DNA of 64,000 bases from contig CM066039.1 in the NCBI GenBank assembly GCA_033557465.1, positions 49,009,788 through 49,073,787 on the forward strand. Reading direction: 5' to 3'. The notes under the pieces were generated by a model that saw only the letters and a program-made list of their open reading frames with translations, searched no databases and was not told the origin of the DNA. Both the position numbers and the translations under genes were made by a program. Below, in pieces: positions 43,897 through 55,795 of the stretch. Source of the DNA: Ichthyophis bannanicus. Taxonomy: Eukaryota; Chordata; Amphibia; Gymnophiona; Ichthyophiidae. Numbering within the stretch: the stretch's first letter is position 1; each line of letters opens with the position of its first letter.

Positions 43897-44287
43897 AGGG
43901 GCATATTTACTAAAGCATGCTACCAGGCAGTATGGAGTTTAGAGCATGCCAAGTGTATTGTGCTGATATTTAGTGCATGGTACTGTGCTAAAAATCCTGT
44001 GCTAACTGGGTAGCACATAAGTGGGTGGGGACAGGGTGGGTTGGGGCATAATGTGGACATTAATGGTGCATCATGCCAAGCAAAGCTGGACTTATGGGCA
44101 CCTGCTAACCATGATTGTTTCCATTAGATGGGCACACAACACTCTCTCAATGGATGGCATTAACTGCACCCATGTGGCAGCACAGTGTCATGTGACTGCA
44201 ATGGGGTTTCGGCATGGGAGACCAACATCAGCGCAGGCCTTTGCATTTCATGCTAACGGTGCAGCTTTTACTAAACATGCCTCATAG
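43897..44287. mobile_element. Non-autonomous element with TTTACTAAA-containing inverted ends
   Basis: GGGGCATATTTACTAAAGCA at the left pairs with the inverse of TTTTACTAAACATGCCTC at the right. About 390 bases, no coding capacity. Related ends occur near 10598, 12205, 19140, 30650, 49450 and 58645. Confidence 0.6.
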
Positions 44288-44384
44288 TCTAGTTTGTACT
44301 GCTTTCAATATATGAGCTTGAAGAGTTTCATGCATAAACCTCTGTTGATAAGGTAGTGAGATGCAAAATGTCTCATTGCCTACC

Positions 44385-44588
44385 ACTGTTAAGTTGATGC
44401 TGACTCCTGGTGACCCTGCCCATCCCCTGGGTTTTCTTGGCAAGGTACAGCTGGTCTTCTGTGCAGTAAGCCTACAGCATTTGGTATTCTAAGGTAGTCT
44501 CCCATGCAAATACTAACCAGGCCAGACCCAGCTTAGCTTCCATGATCTGATGATCTCTCTGCCCTCAGGGTGGCATGGCCATAACCCA
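44385..44588 (-). mobile_element. 5S-rRNA-headed SINE, minus strand
   Basis: Minus-strand reading: GGTTATGGCCATGCCACC, the internal control region GGAAGCTAAGCTGGGTCTGG (within 44497-44541), CATGGGAGAC and a CTGTAGGCTT end. The tail CTTGCCAAGAAAACCCAGGG and GTCACCAGGAGTCAGCATC follows, in RTE/BovB-like style. It is the best preserved 5S-headed copy here. It lacks a pol III terminator in the 5S position and carries substitutions, so it is not a 5S gene. Confidence 0.88.
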
Positions 44589-45768
44589 TTTCTTATTAGT
44601 GCACATTGAAACTCGCGTAAGTTAATACAGAGCTGTTAATGCATAAGGCATGTCTACACCTCAAAAAGGTGCAGTTAAGTTTGCAAGAACATCTGCATGC
44701 AGTTGAATGCTTGTAAATTTAATGATAAACTAGTTTGCATATTATTAACATGGGCTGTTAATGTGAACTAATTAAAGCATGTTCGCAGCTGATGATAAAG
44801 CATTTTGGTATATCAACCCCTAAGTCTGCCATTAGATGTCACCACTGAGCGATGGTAAGAATCTCTCTCTCTCCAAGGGTTGGGAATGCGCCCCTCCATG
44901 GCACTCCCAGTCCAAGAGGCATGCTAACTTTCCTTAACATGCGTTTACCTTAAGTAAACACATGTTAAGTGCTCCTATTGCCCCTTCTTTCTATGGGCCA
45001 TTGCAGCATTTAACATGCATTAACTTTTACTAACACACATTAACCTTTAGCAAACATGTGCCAAGTGTTCCTGGCTAGGAATTGCGCCCAGAGGTCTTCT
45101 ATCACTGAGTCACTGGATCAGCCCACTCTTCTTGTTCTGATAACCTCTCCTGAACTTCATAGTTACTGTGTGGGTGGAGGGTTTTTACTGACCGAAGGCT
45201 CTCCCTCCATTAAAGAAATGTTCTTAGGCTTGGTCCATCTGAAGAATACATAAACTGGAAATATAACCTCAGTCTCAGCACAGAGCACTAGATAGTCAAA
45301 GGCTAGTTAAAGAGACCAGCCTACAATATTTAAGCTTTAATCGAGATTTCTCTCCACTTAAAACATGCCTGCAAGATAAAATTAAAGAGACAGTTGCAGT
45401 CTGAACTGTGCATAAACCAGAGGGGGGCAGGAGCAACAAAATAGTGAATGACAGAACCTGCAACGTAGCAGTGGAGACTGTGGGTAAGCGCTGTGTTATG
45501 GCTTCTGAGCCATTGCTGCCACTGCCGGCCCGAGAGGCATGGCAGTGGTGCTAGTGAGTAACAGTGGGCACCCTCCAGAGGCCCAGCACTCTAGGCAACC
45601 ACCTAGTTTATGTATCAGTAGCTCTGATCCTGTTGCCTATATATGTCACATCCTATGAACTCCAGAAGGTGTGAAGTTCATTGCTGTCATGGGTTGTGCA
45701 AAATGAACCCATTTGGAGACAGGACCCCCAAAAGAATGGCAAGAGACAAAATTTCAGCTCCATCAAGA
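44589..45768. other. No gene recognised
   Basis: Old repeat-like sequence with many TTAACATGCATTAAC-like phrases (44590-45060) but no defined element. Confidence 0.4.
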
Positions 45769-46048
45769 GGGAGGAGTGGTCTAGTGGTTAGGACAAGGTA
45801 CTTCAGGCCGGAGGGCTGGGGGTTCAAGTCCCACCTGGGGACAGCAATCTCAGGCTGGAGGGACTGGGATTTCTAGTCCTATAGGCACTCCTTGTGGCCT
45901 TGGGCAAGCCACTTAACCCTCCATTGCCCATGTTCCCTGTAAGTATTAACGTATGTATGTCATATCCCCTTGTGTTAAATGTATCCCCCAATTGACCGCT
46001 TTGACCCGGTGAAAAGCGGAATATAAATACAGCTAAATCAATAAATCA
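45769..46048 (+). mobile_element. tRNA-headed CORE-type SINE, copy 2
   Basis: Almost identical to 10200-10493 along its whole length, including A box, GGTTCAAGTCC B box, MIR-like core and AAAGCGGAATATAAAT tail. Confidence 0.92.
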
Positions 46049-46102
46049 CAAAATGGGCTCCACCATCTTGGGCGGTAGGACTCAAGAGAGCTCTTGTCAG
46101 AG

Positions 46103-46304
46103 TAGGGTCGCCAACTGGCTCCAGATGCACCCGGCAAGCTTGATCCAGTCCTGGGCTTACCCCATTGCATGCAAGGACATTTACTTCTACTTTCTCCATT
46201 GCACTCCATAGGAAATGGAAAACTACAAGTCCCTGCATGCAATGCGGTAAAGCCAGGACTGGATCGAGTCTGTTGGGCGTAGCTGGAGCCAGTTGGCAAC
46301 CCTA
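46103..46304. mobile_element. hAT-type miniature element, copy B (202 bp)
   Basis: Palindromic, with TAGGGTCGCCAACTGGCTCC at the left and its near inverse at the right. Flanked by an exact 8-bp direct repeat TGTCAGAG (46095-46102, 46305-46312). Same length as 18292-18493. Confidence 0.95.
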
Positions 46305-46479
46305 TGTCAGAGTGGACTTGCAAAATTCTTTTACAGTATCGGATTGCAAGTGACAGTGTGTCTTGCATGGTGAAAACTAGGGATAACAGAGCTGGAGAAG
46401 TTCCCCTCACCTCAAGAGAGAAAAGGGGGGGGGGGGGGGAGAGGATGTCTTCCAGGGAGCGCTGTTCGCCTCATCAAAT

Positions 46480-47420
46480 AGGATAATTATTATTATTTCG
46501 AGCTGGACATTCTTTCAAGAGCGCCTTGATTTTTTTTTTAATCCATTACTTAGTGGGAGTCTTGAACGGCTTTGGTGGGAAACCCATTTTCTTAATGTCT
46601 AAATAATAGAACAATATCAACGGGAGAGAAGTGCATATCCGTCTCTCGCTAATTAAAACGTTATAGTCGAGCCCACACTGCCCCGAGGCGTTCCCTTTTT
46701 AATTCGAGCACCCGATCCCCTCTACACGTGTACCTTAGACGGAGAATACGACTTTTTTTGCTTATTTCATGTTGAAAATTTGCAATAATTTTTCAATATT
46801 CGTTCCATGACCCAGAAATGTAAATCCTTCACTTTTACTTGGATGGAGGTTCTTGAGGGCATTCCAACGATTTCCTTGGCAGTTTGGGTTATTTTTGAGA
46901 GATGCAGACAGAAATGGACCTGGGTGGGAAGCTGGATAAGGGCGGACTGGAATGTGTGTAGGCTTGTTTAATTAGAACTTCTGTTAATGGTCTGTAAGAT
47001 TAATTTATGCACTGCCTGGAAAGCTGCTGGGACCTTTAATGGATGCCTAATTAGACATTAATTAGACATTTGCATAAATTAAAATGGTTGCCAGGATGTC
47101 GGTATTTTTATTACCATAAGGCAGAAATGAGAGCTCACTGAAATTAATTGCAAATCTACATAGAAAAAAACTGTCTTTATTAGGCAGAAGGAAGGATAAA
47201 TAAATTGAAACGGTAATTTCAGTTCATGCGTATCAATCATTTTTTTTTCCGAACCCTTGTGCTCAACCCGCAAAACTGTGCAGAAGTCTTGCGCGTCCCG
47301 CCGCTGTCGGTAAGGCAAGGTGCTGAGATATCGCGCTTTTAGACCTGGCGGCACCGCCCCCTACAGACAGCAGCGCGAAGCGGAGGACTCTAGCGCTGCC
47401 TTATGGGAACGTTGACCTGC
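46480..47420. promoter_or_regulatory. Candidate enhancer / conserved non-coding segment
   Basis: Repeat-poor, with TAATTA homeodomain-type cores at 46969-46974, 47048-47053 and 47059-47064, an exact octamer ATTTGCAT at 47068-47075 and an octamer-like ATTGCAAAT at 47147-47155. A CpG-richer patch follows (47275-47400). Such clusters are common in developmental enhancers, but AT-rich DNA gives such sites by chance too. Function is inferred only. Confidence 0.4.
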
Positions 47421-48414
47421 ACGCCTCTGCCAGTGAGTCTAAGCGGCCTAAGCTGTGACCCGCAACAACTCCAGATGTTTAACACTAAACCTCCTCGACA
47501 CGGTTCCATGAATGCAATCAATCCGGAGGGGGTGGGGAGAAAATTGATCCAAATCTGCAGCACCTCCCGGTTCTGCTATACTGTACACAACTCTACCAAT
47601 GCTTCCAGACCCGCGATCAGCTCCTGCCATCACGTATTTATTCGTCTTTCCGTGCACGATCTGCTTTCTGCCCTTCTAGTCGTCAGCTTCTCAGTCGATA
47701 TCACTGAAGAAAAAAATCAATTGCTCAGATTACAAGAAACATTTCTTATTTCGATCGAACCGCAATTATCCGCATGCCTCATTTTTCTCTAATTGCTAAA
47801 TTGTTTGTGTCACCAATAAAGACAAGTAAGAAAAAACAAAACAAAACAGAACCCAACCACCCCGAGACAACTGGAAAGGAGTGACCCGTCTCCCTCCCGG
47901 AAATAGCAAATTGTTCCTACCGTCGGCCCCGTCACTGTTATCACTGCGGTACCAGCAGATTCCCAGTCTGCCTCTGATTACATAGACGGGCTAATGGTGC
48001 CCTTTGTAAGCCGAGCAAACACGAACGCTCTAATAATAACAATAATTATTATTTATTGGACGGCCTTATAATCAGAGCAGAACTGCCTCATTAGATTCTA
48101 TACTGATGCATCCTATTCAGTGAATGAAAAATAAACCAGGGAGCATACTTGATTGTTACAATACTTAGGGATCTGCCATGTTTTTCTCTATGCAGGATTC
48201 CTGGGATAAACTGTAATCGGTGTTCATTTATTTATCATAATCGGAAACAAAGAAGGGAACAGGATCTTGAGTTCCAGCAGGACTAAACTGCTGTAGAACC
48301 TGATTCTTAGTAATTGGAGTCGCAGACCAGTCAAACTCAGTGAGATGGCTGGCTTGTTGACTAGCTGTGGATCAGGCACCTGAGGGTACCACAAAGCATT
48401 TAAACGGACTGGTG
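47421..48414. other. No gene recognised
   Basis: A 129-codon ORF (47403-47792) has no recognisable domain. The region has little repeat character. Confidence 0.4.
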
Positions 48415-48870
48415 CAGTGATTCCCAAACGTTTTCAGCCTGCCCCCCCCCCCTCACCCAGTGAGGCTATTACTCAAAACAAGTCATTGAAAATTTTGCTA
48501 AGTTTTTTTTATTTAATTAAGAACATAAATAGTATCCTTTAATAACATTCATGATGGAATTGAAATTTTTATTTCATTTACAACACAAAGGCAATTAACA
48601 TTTTTCAAAAAACAATTTTAATAAAATAGTGTGCCATCTACTCTATCTATTGAACACGGTTAATGGGATGGATGGGCGTGATGAAGGTCTGGTTTAAAGT
48701 TACTGAGTAGGAGCCTTAAATTCCCATGCTCAACTATTTGGAGTGGATTTCTTTGTTTGTGCTTGTCCCTCCAGTGCCCCCAGACCACCACCTTTGTTTT
48801 TCAATGCCCTCCCTAGATTAGCCCAAGGCCCCCCAGGTCGTGGTGGTGCTGCCCACTTTGGGAGTCACTG
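48415..48870. mobile_element. hAT-like non-autonomous element (about 456 bp)
   Basis: CAGTGATTCCCAAACG at the left faces TTTGGGAGTCACTG at the right. The 8 bases outside (GACTGGTG and GGTTGGCA) agree at four positions and differ by transitions at the others, so the duplication is weak. No transposase. Confidence 0.65.
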
Positions 48871-48889
48871 GGTTGGCACGTTAAGGATG

Positions 48890-49475
48890 TGTTTGTCCTT
48901 ACTAATCCACACTATGCAGGTAACCATTAGCGTGGGTCCACTGCAACGGTTATTGCACATTAAACCAGCCAGCGCATTAAAAGTGCCACATTAACACTTT
49001 AGTGTACAATGGGGCAGGGACAAGTGGGGCTGTGGGGGTGTAATGCACATTGTAGTCACCATACAATAAACATTGTAAATATTTAAACTTAGATATCTTT
49101 TATACTTCAATAAATAAAAGGGGGGGGGGGGAGGGGTGACCTGCACAGAGCAGCAGATACAATCACTCTAGCCACCTTTTATTGGGTAGACTAGATAGAC
49201 CATACTGATCTTTATCTGCTGTCATATACTATGTTACTTAGCACACGTTAACTGTCAGTTTTGCAATTTAACTTGGATTCACGCAATGGCTCCTCAAGAG
49301 GGGGGTTAAGTGCACCTGCACTAATTGCAAGTGAACTTTTCAGTGCAGTAACTACAGTACATGCTGACCGCGGCCCACTAGTGCACGGCCTTTGCACTTA
49401 CCACACACTATTTTTCTTTGTAATGCGTGTTGAGTGTGAAAACTTACTACACTTTAGTAAATATGTCCCTTAGAG
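48890..49475. repeat. Old composite repeat with CR1-type tail
   Basis: 49183-49232 (TAGACTAGATAGACCATACT then ATACTATGTTAC) is a CR1-type 3' tail. 49445-49471 carries CTTTAGTAAATATGTCCC. A G run lies at 49121-49133. Confidence 0.5.
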
Positions 49476-50334
49476 AGCAAATACCCAGGAATATTTGTGT
49501 CTGATTTTCTTTCTAAAAATTGGCAAGTGCAAAATTCCTAGGCTAAAAAAACCTGTGTATTTGTGCGGGTATTTGAGTGGGATTAAAATGTGCGCATACA
49601 TTTGAAAATTGAATATACATATGCCAGTTTCCATCCCTAACCTAAACATACCCACCGGAATGTCTCTGTCCCATGGCTAAACAGGACATGCAACATGGCA
49701 GCTCTGTGCAAGTCCTTCTACACTGCTAAATTGCTGCATTTACCCCAGTCTGATAATGCAACATGGGGGAGGTTAGTTTAGAAGGGCTATGAAGCATTTT
49801 CACTTTGACATAGTGGCTTTGCACATGTAAATTGCCCTACATACATGAGCAGTAATTTAGGAATGCTCCTTCTTACATGTGTATACCTGTGACATGCAGT
49901 TTGAAGGGGGTGTTTTCTGGGTGTGGCTTGGATGGGCTTGCAAAGTATGCATGGATGGCCAATATTCAAAAGGGCTTTCCCTGTTAGCAGGACTAGCTAG
50001 CCAGACAAGCCTCGGTGAGCCCTGTACTCAGTGACACTAGGGGGGTTATTTTGGAAGCCCTATTCGTGCTTTGGACATCTGAAAATGGGCATAGACACAT
50101 CCAAAGCACAGAGATGGCTCCAGAACCATTTTAGAAGCTGGCTCTGTGGATCTCCAGGTTTGAATGGAGGCCTGGTGGAGACACAACGGGGCATTTGTAA
50201 GAATCGGACAGCCCCACCTGATTTCAGAAACACCCTGAATGTCTGTAGTTGCATCCTAAGTTTAGACCTGCATCGGGCACAGACAGGTATCTGAAAAGTG
50301 CTCATTTTGACTGACAAACATCCAAAGGGTGTAG
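49476..50334. other. No gene; old repeat-like sequence
   Basis: 50050-50110 has GGAAGCCCTATTCGTGCTTT, a phrase recurring near 8970 and 38795. Nothing else is identified. Confidence 0.4.
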
Positions 50335-50457
50335 AGAAGAAAGCAGTCCATCATCCCCAGTAATTTGCACAATCACAATGACAGCAGCAATGGTACTTGA
50401 ATCCTGCTTTCTCTGTTCATAGACCATACTCTAACCATTAGGCTATTCCTACATTGA
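50335..50457 (-). repeat. tRNA-derived SINE head, minus strand
   Basis: Inverse of TAGCCTAATGG (A box) and GGATTCAAGTACC-like (B box) at 50389-50452. No clear tail. Confidence 0.6.
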
Positions 50458-50639
50458 GGTTCTAAAATACTATTCTGAGGATGTCCGTGTAGCCGCCACC
50501 TACAGATGACCATATCGGGTATGTCCACATTTTGTGGAATTGTCTGCACCTGGGTGTGCCTGCTTTTTTTAAATCAGATATTCTGGCTTACACATCCCAG
50601 ATTGCACTTGGACATCCTTTCTAAAATTCCCCTCCATGA

Positions 50640-51250
50640 GGGTCATTCCTAATAGCGAATACCAGGGTTGGATGTCTAACCCGCACTCATCGCCGAGATG
50701 TGATTCTGGTCCCAGCACTCCCCACACGCACAGAGAGGTTGTGCAAGGAGCACTGGAGGGGGCAGGACAGAGGCAGCATGGAGGTGGAGCGGGGAGGGGG
50801 CAAAGCGGCAGGACATATAGGGCCTATTTAGGTCAGGGTCCTGTATATCCGCCGGCAGCAAGATGGACGGTCTGCCTACTCCTCCTGGAGGATGGAATAA
50901 GTGCAGCCCGCCTCTCCGATGGTGTTCTGCAGTCTCCTGCTCTCCTCAGCACCCGCTCCAGATGGAGTCTGTTGGCATGGCATGCCTTGTGGGCCTTCAC
51001 TGGTGGGCGAACAGTGTCCTGCTGATGCTTGTGTTGGTCACTTTATTCCTATCAGCTGGCTGGACATATTGGTGTCATGGTGATGGGACGCTATTGTACC
51101 AGCACTACAGCCGGAGTGGGCTGTGCATGGGACGGTAGCATTTTGGATGTTTTGCACCATAGAATACGGTGCATGCTGGCCCATCTAAATGCCCGATTCC
51201 GCAATCGTGGGTTCATCCAGTTCCCACGGTTGCAGAATTAGGTACATCTT
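50640..51250. repeat. Hairpin-string element, degraded copy
   Basis: Contains GTCAGGGTCCTGTATATCCG and GGAGGATGGAATAAGTGC, matching stems at 59215-59320. Also a stem ATTCCGCAATCGTGGG facing CCCACGGTTGCAGAAT (51197-51240). ORFs across it have no known domain. Confidence 0.5.
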
Positions 51251-52204
51251 GGTCCCATCCATACATTGGCCATTCAGATGGCCCAGGCGTACACTGTTCT
51301 GAATCGGCTTCCACGTGGACTGTGTGACTACGATCCAGACAGTGCTGCCATGGTCCATATTTGGATGGTGGCAATTTTTCTTTGCTGCTATACAGATAAG
51401 CGGCTGCACAATTTAGGACAGGAAAAAAAGTTGCCCTGTCTGGATAGCAGCTGCAAATCTCTGCTGTGTGCATGCTGTCACTGAATATCCAAATTTACTT
51501 TGTCTGTGGTGGCTAGTGTTTTAAAATATGCCAACTGCTGCAAGCTGAATATCAGTCTGGTATTTTTTATTTTACAACAGCAATTCATGTGTTAAAAAAA
51601 TTTACCCATCCATATTCACACCTGTTCTGTGCCACACAAGTGTCAGCTAACTGTTTCTTTAGACCTGCTTTGGAGTAATGATTGAGGGGGCAATTGTGCT
51701 CATCTCTCTGGTATTTAAAGCCATCGCAGAAATCCCCAAATTAGTTTTGGAGCTCGGCTCCATGCTCGACTCTCTTGGACAACTAGTTCTGTGAAATCTG
51801 ACACTTTACATGTAAATGGTGGCACTTAATACATGTAGGATGCAGAATTCACCCCCTACACATGGCAATGTTGGCATTTACATGTGAGGGCACCGAGTGA
51901 TGCTGCTGCGGGTTTGAAAGTCCCTTTTTATAAAAATGGCTGTCCCCGCCGTATACGGCACCAAGAACACGTGTTTCTCCTTTGTCCTACATAATGCATG
52001 CAAAACCACTTTAAACATTGAGTAACAGCTGAAAGATGACAATCTTCTTACCTTATCTACACAGCAGTGGGTTCCAGTCTTCACCCGTCTGCACTAGTCA
52101 CAACCTATCTCAGAAGTGCTATCCTCATTCCAAAGAATATCAACTGTTTCTTGTCTCTGCTATTTCCTGTCTGGGTCTCGTCCCTTCTTCCTTTCTAATG
52201 TACT
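51251..52204. other. No gene recognised
   Basis: Nothing defined; 51480-51570 may be a fragment of family B. Confidence 0.35.
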
Positions 52205-52394
52205 TGGCATCAGTTTTCAAAAGCACTTACCTGGTTAGCAGTATCTGCTAACCGGATTAGTCTGGCGAGAGGAATATTCGGTAGCACTATCTGGATCGTA
52301 TTGCGGAATATTCTGCCTGGCCATTTTGGCACTATCCATATAGTGCTGGGGTGTTCCAGGAGCAGAACTATATAGAACAATATAGTCAAAGCTG
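52205..52394. repeat. Unclassified repeat family B, copy 3
   Basis: CTGGTTAGCAGTATCTGCTA then ACCGGATTAG, with a GAATATTC motif. Ends where the L2-type LINE begins. Confidence 0.4.
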
Positions 52395-53184
52395 TATATT
52401 TCAAAATCCGATCGCTCAGGCATATGCGCTCTCTATTGGACCCAGATGATTTCTGGACTATATATCAAGCGCTAATCCTACCACATTTCGACTTTGCAAA
52501 TGCCATCTTACAAGGTCTCCCTCAATCTACACTGAGCCCGTTACAGCTGGCCATGAATGCTGCAGCAAGGGTCCTCTACGGAGCCTCCAGAAGTGACCAC
52601 GTGACTCCTATTCTCAAGCAGCTGCACTGGCTTCCTATCCATGGAAGGATCATCTTTAAAACCCTACTACTCTTATTCAAGGCAATCAAGGGTATTTCAT
52701 CTTCCTCACTCACAGAACTTATCCACATAGTGCCCCCCAACAGATCCAGAAGAGCAACAGCCGTAAACCTACTAATAGTCCCAAAGGCACTGACAAAATG
52801 CAACATGACAACGACAAACGGAGCTTTCAGTTTCTACGTCCCCAAATGCTGGAATGCGCTACCATCCGACATTCGGGCCATTGTAGACCTAACTCAGTTC
52901 AGGAAGGCGCTCAAATACCACCTTTTCTTCCAATACTACCCAGTCAGCAATGAGACCTAGGTATCCCCACCTAAGAAATAACCATATATTTTCCCTACGT
53001 TACTGTTACTCCAATCTTGTAATTATAATTATTTCATGTATATAGTTCACCCCTGTTATCCAAGTTTGTACTCCTGTTCTATGTAAAACCAAACAGCTTG
53101 TTGTTATGGTCATTGTGTTATAATGTAAACCGCGCTGATACCGAATAGTGCGGTATATAAGAAATTGTAATAATAAATAAATAA
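52395..53184 (+). mobile_element. L2-type LINE, 5'-truncated
   Basis: Starts inside the reverse transcriptase and runs through an intact C-terminal frame to a 3' tail TAATGTAAACCGCGCTGATA then GTGCGGTATATAAGAAA, ending in AATAA repeats. It is the best preserved LINE 3' end in the window. Confidence 0.9.
52424..52960 (+). pseudogene. L2-type reverse transcriptase C-terminal fragment
   Basis: A 178-codon uninterrupted frame; reading continues upstream to about 52400. Conserved blocks in order are ILPHFDFANAILQGLP, LQLAMNAAARVLYG, HVTPILKQLHWLPIHGRI, FKTLLLLFKAIKG, RRATAVNLLIVPKA, AFSFYVPKCWNALPSDIR and FRKALKYHLFFQ. This is the standard C-terminal half of L2/jockey-type reverse transcriptases. 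The catalytic FADD region and endonuclease are missing. The lack of stops suggests a fairly recent insertion. Confidence 0.92.
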
Positions 53185-54119
53185 CTAAGACAGCACACAA
53201 AGGGGTGAATGCAGAAACATTAGCACACACCCTACGCATAGGTAGTATGACATCTGCACATATTTTTCATGCGTAGATATCGTTCTGGAATGTAGAAAAG
53301 GAATTTGTGCAAATGTAATCACTGTGTAGATGCCATGCACAGTCCATGTAAATCCATTCAGACTGCATGATAATTGAGCAATTAGATATTCTGCCCAAAT
53401 GCAGAGAAGTGCGCGGAAGAGCAAAGACTGAACTTCATGCTGGAACTTTAATGCCTACTTGAAGGAGACTTAAGGGATTTGCACTCGGTGCCAAGGAGGT
53501 ATTTATCTCTGTTTCATGAATGGACAACTCTCTTCCCCCCCCCCCTCCCTCCGTAGCATTTTCTGGGCAGGGGAACTGTGCTGGAGTGAATGTATGTGCA
53601 TATGATGGAATCGTATGTAGCACATGACAGCAACTATTCTGCTTGGAATATTGCTCAGAATGATATCACTGTTTAAAGACACCAATATTATTCAGAGTAA
53701 CATTGAGCAGAATTATGTACCACAGGGAATTCCAACACATGTGCATAAATGCCTTTTTTGTACGCAAACGTTTGTGCACATGTGCCTGCTGGTTCAGCAC
53801 AGACTTTCTGTACTCATCTTATTTGAATGCCATTTGCTTGATGTGTACAGGCACACAACTGCTGCATTACACTCACACTAGAAAACCATGTGCATGGCTC
53901 TTAGTGCACAACTCTAATACCAGTTTTCTGCATTGAACCCCCTCCCCAAAGCTTTTGTATCGCAATGATTTTCAGCACCACTATACAGATTGCTTAGATC
54001 AGCCAAAAGCTGTCTTCTTTTGTTGTCCTATCAGCACAGCTATTCACATAGCCCCACTGAATATTAGCACTATATTGATAAACCTGACATTGACTGTAAA
54101 AGATGAATATTCAGGGCCA
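53185..54119. other. No gene recognised
   Basis: Nothing defined apart from a C run near 53536-53547. Confidence 0.4.
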
Positions 54120-54680
54120 GCCACCAGGACAGGACCGTACCTAGCCCTGTGCGAGCGGTGCAGCTGCACAGGGTGCAAAAGCTTAAGGGGCGCATTTCGG
54201 CTGCCTGCTGTTGCCCTGCCGCCAACAGCTTTTCTCTCAGCAGTGTCAACAGTAGGCAGCCAAAATATGCCCCTTAAGCCTTTTCACGGCATTTTAAGTA
54301 GGTCTGGTCCCTCCCTCTTCTGACGCGACATCAGAACAGGGAGGGACAGATCTGCTTAAAGTGCCAGCGACTTGCATATCAGGCGTGTGCCCTCTTCTCC
54401 ACCTCCGTCCACCCACTTTCTGCTCTTGCCCTGCTGCCGGCGCCACTGTGGAGAAAACAGAGTGGCAGCAGCAAGGTAAGAGCAGAAGGTGGCTGGATGG
54501 AGATGCAGGGGGGAGGGGGAAGGGGATGTGCACCCGATGTGCAAGTTGCACAGGGCGAAATTCTGGCTCAGTACAGCCCTGCCAGCCACTATCTGAATGC
54601 TGACATTGAATATCCAGATTTAATTTAGCCACGGCTGTCGGCATTTTAAAAATGCTGACCTCTAACTAAATATTGGCCTG
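54120..54680. repeat. Composite of unclassified repeats
   Basis: GTGCAGCTGCACAGGGTGCA (54158) and TGCAAGTTGCACAGGGCGAA (54539) suggest facing ends of a non-autonomous element. 54590-54680 contains a family B phrase (GAATATCCAG). Confidence 0.4.
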
Positions 54681-55065
54681 CTTGCTTATTAAGTTCTAGC
54701 TCAAACTATGGAATATGGTCACAAGTACATCTTTAAAGGCACTGGTGCAGCTTATTCATTTTCCCCTTTTGCCCACACCTAGGCCCTTCTCTCCTTACTG
54801 ATCTAATTTATTTATTATCCCAATAGATTTTATTTCTGATGGTTTTTATATACTTCCATGCAAACTGTGTTTGGTTTTTCTACTGCACTCGTGGTATCTC
54901 TGAGGCCCATCCCTTAGCAACACCTTTCTCTCTCGCATTAGAACTCACGGTGATAGACATAGCTGCATAAAAGGAGCTTTTGAAAGTGTCTCCTTGTGAA
55001 TTAAAATTTCAGAACATAAGCGATCTTGATGATTTTGGTTATTTTATTGGCAAATCGGATGATGA
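54681..55065. other. No gene recognised
   Basis: Nothing defined. Confidence 0.35.
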
Positions 55066-55112
55066 TTTCCTAGTGCTGCTCCTTGAAGCCCAGTGAACAC
55101 CATGTCGGGTTC
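55066..55112 (+). repeat. Penelope-like 3' fragment
   Basis: CTCCTTGAAGCCCAGTGAAC followed by ACCATGTCGGGTTCA is a diverged copy of 38891-38931. Confidence 0.4.
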
Positions 55113-55208
55113 ACTGATCATTCAGCACCCTGGACAGCACTCTGGCTTTGTGCCCTTCTGACATACAGTATATTGAGGATACTTTTGACTCTCCATGTAA
55201 CTCCCCCT

Positions 55209-55395
55209 CCCCAGGTCTGGTCCTAGAGAAGCCCCAGTCAGTCTGGTTTCAGGATATCCACAATAAATATGCATGAGATAGAATTGCACCGTTTCCATTC
55301 CATGCAAATCTATCTCGTGCATATTTATTGTGACTATCCTGAACACCAGACTGCTAAGGGGCTTATCTAAGAATAAGCTGGGAACCACTGCTTGG
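55209..55395. mobile_element. Palindromic hAT-like miniature element
   Basis: TCAGGATATCCACAATAAAT then ATGCATGAGAT on the left faces its approximate inverse (ATCTCGTGCATATTTATTGT then ATCCTGA) on the right. The GGGAACCACTG end is hAT-like. Target duplication not clear. Confidence 0.6.
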
Positions 55396-55795
55396 TGGTA
55401 AGTGAAATACCAAGGGGAAGGAGATGCACTGGTTGATGTTCTATATTGATCTTGCAGCAGGAAGGATGGGCTATCATTCCTCCCTCTTGCCTGTAAATTA
55501 CCTGCCCAACATATTGCCCTGACTCTCTCTTCTTCTCTTTCAGTCTGTGTGCAGTTTAAAGAAGAGAGACAAAGCCCTACCAGGAAATCCCTGCTACTCC
55601 CTGCTGACCATAAAGGGAGGAAGGGGCTTTCCACAACCAGTAGTATTCTTTTATGAGCACCAAAGACAGACGGGGGATTTCCTGGTGGCATTTTCTTTTT
55701 TTTCAGTAAGGCAGGGATTTAAAGAGAAAGGAGGGCCGTGGCATCATTTCTAGAAGATAATTTGCAGGCAGGGATCTTAGGAGGGAGGAAGGATT
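55396..55795. other. No gene recognised
   Basis: The 189-codon minus-strand frame (55122-55691) crosses a palindromic repeat and has no known domain. Confidence 0.4.

Noticed and set aside
44465..44588. 5S rRNA gene on the minus strand
   Set aside because: Substitutions in the control region, no terminator after the 5S part and a SINE tail attached.
47403..47792. A 129-codon ORF after the CpG-richer patch
   Set aside because: No recognisable domain or conserved residues; kept only as unexplained sequence.
50640..51240. Overlapping ORFs up to 129 codons
   Set aside because: They lie over a degraded hairpin repeat, have no domain and mirror each other on both strands.
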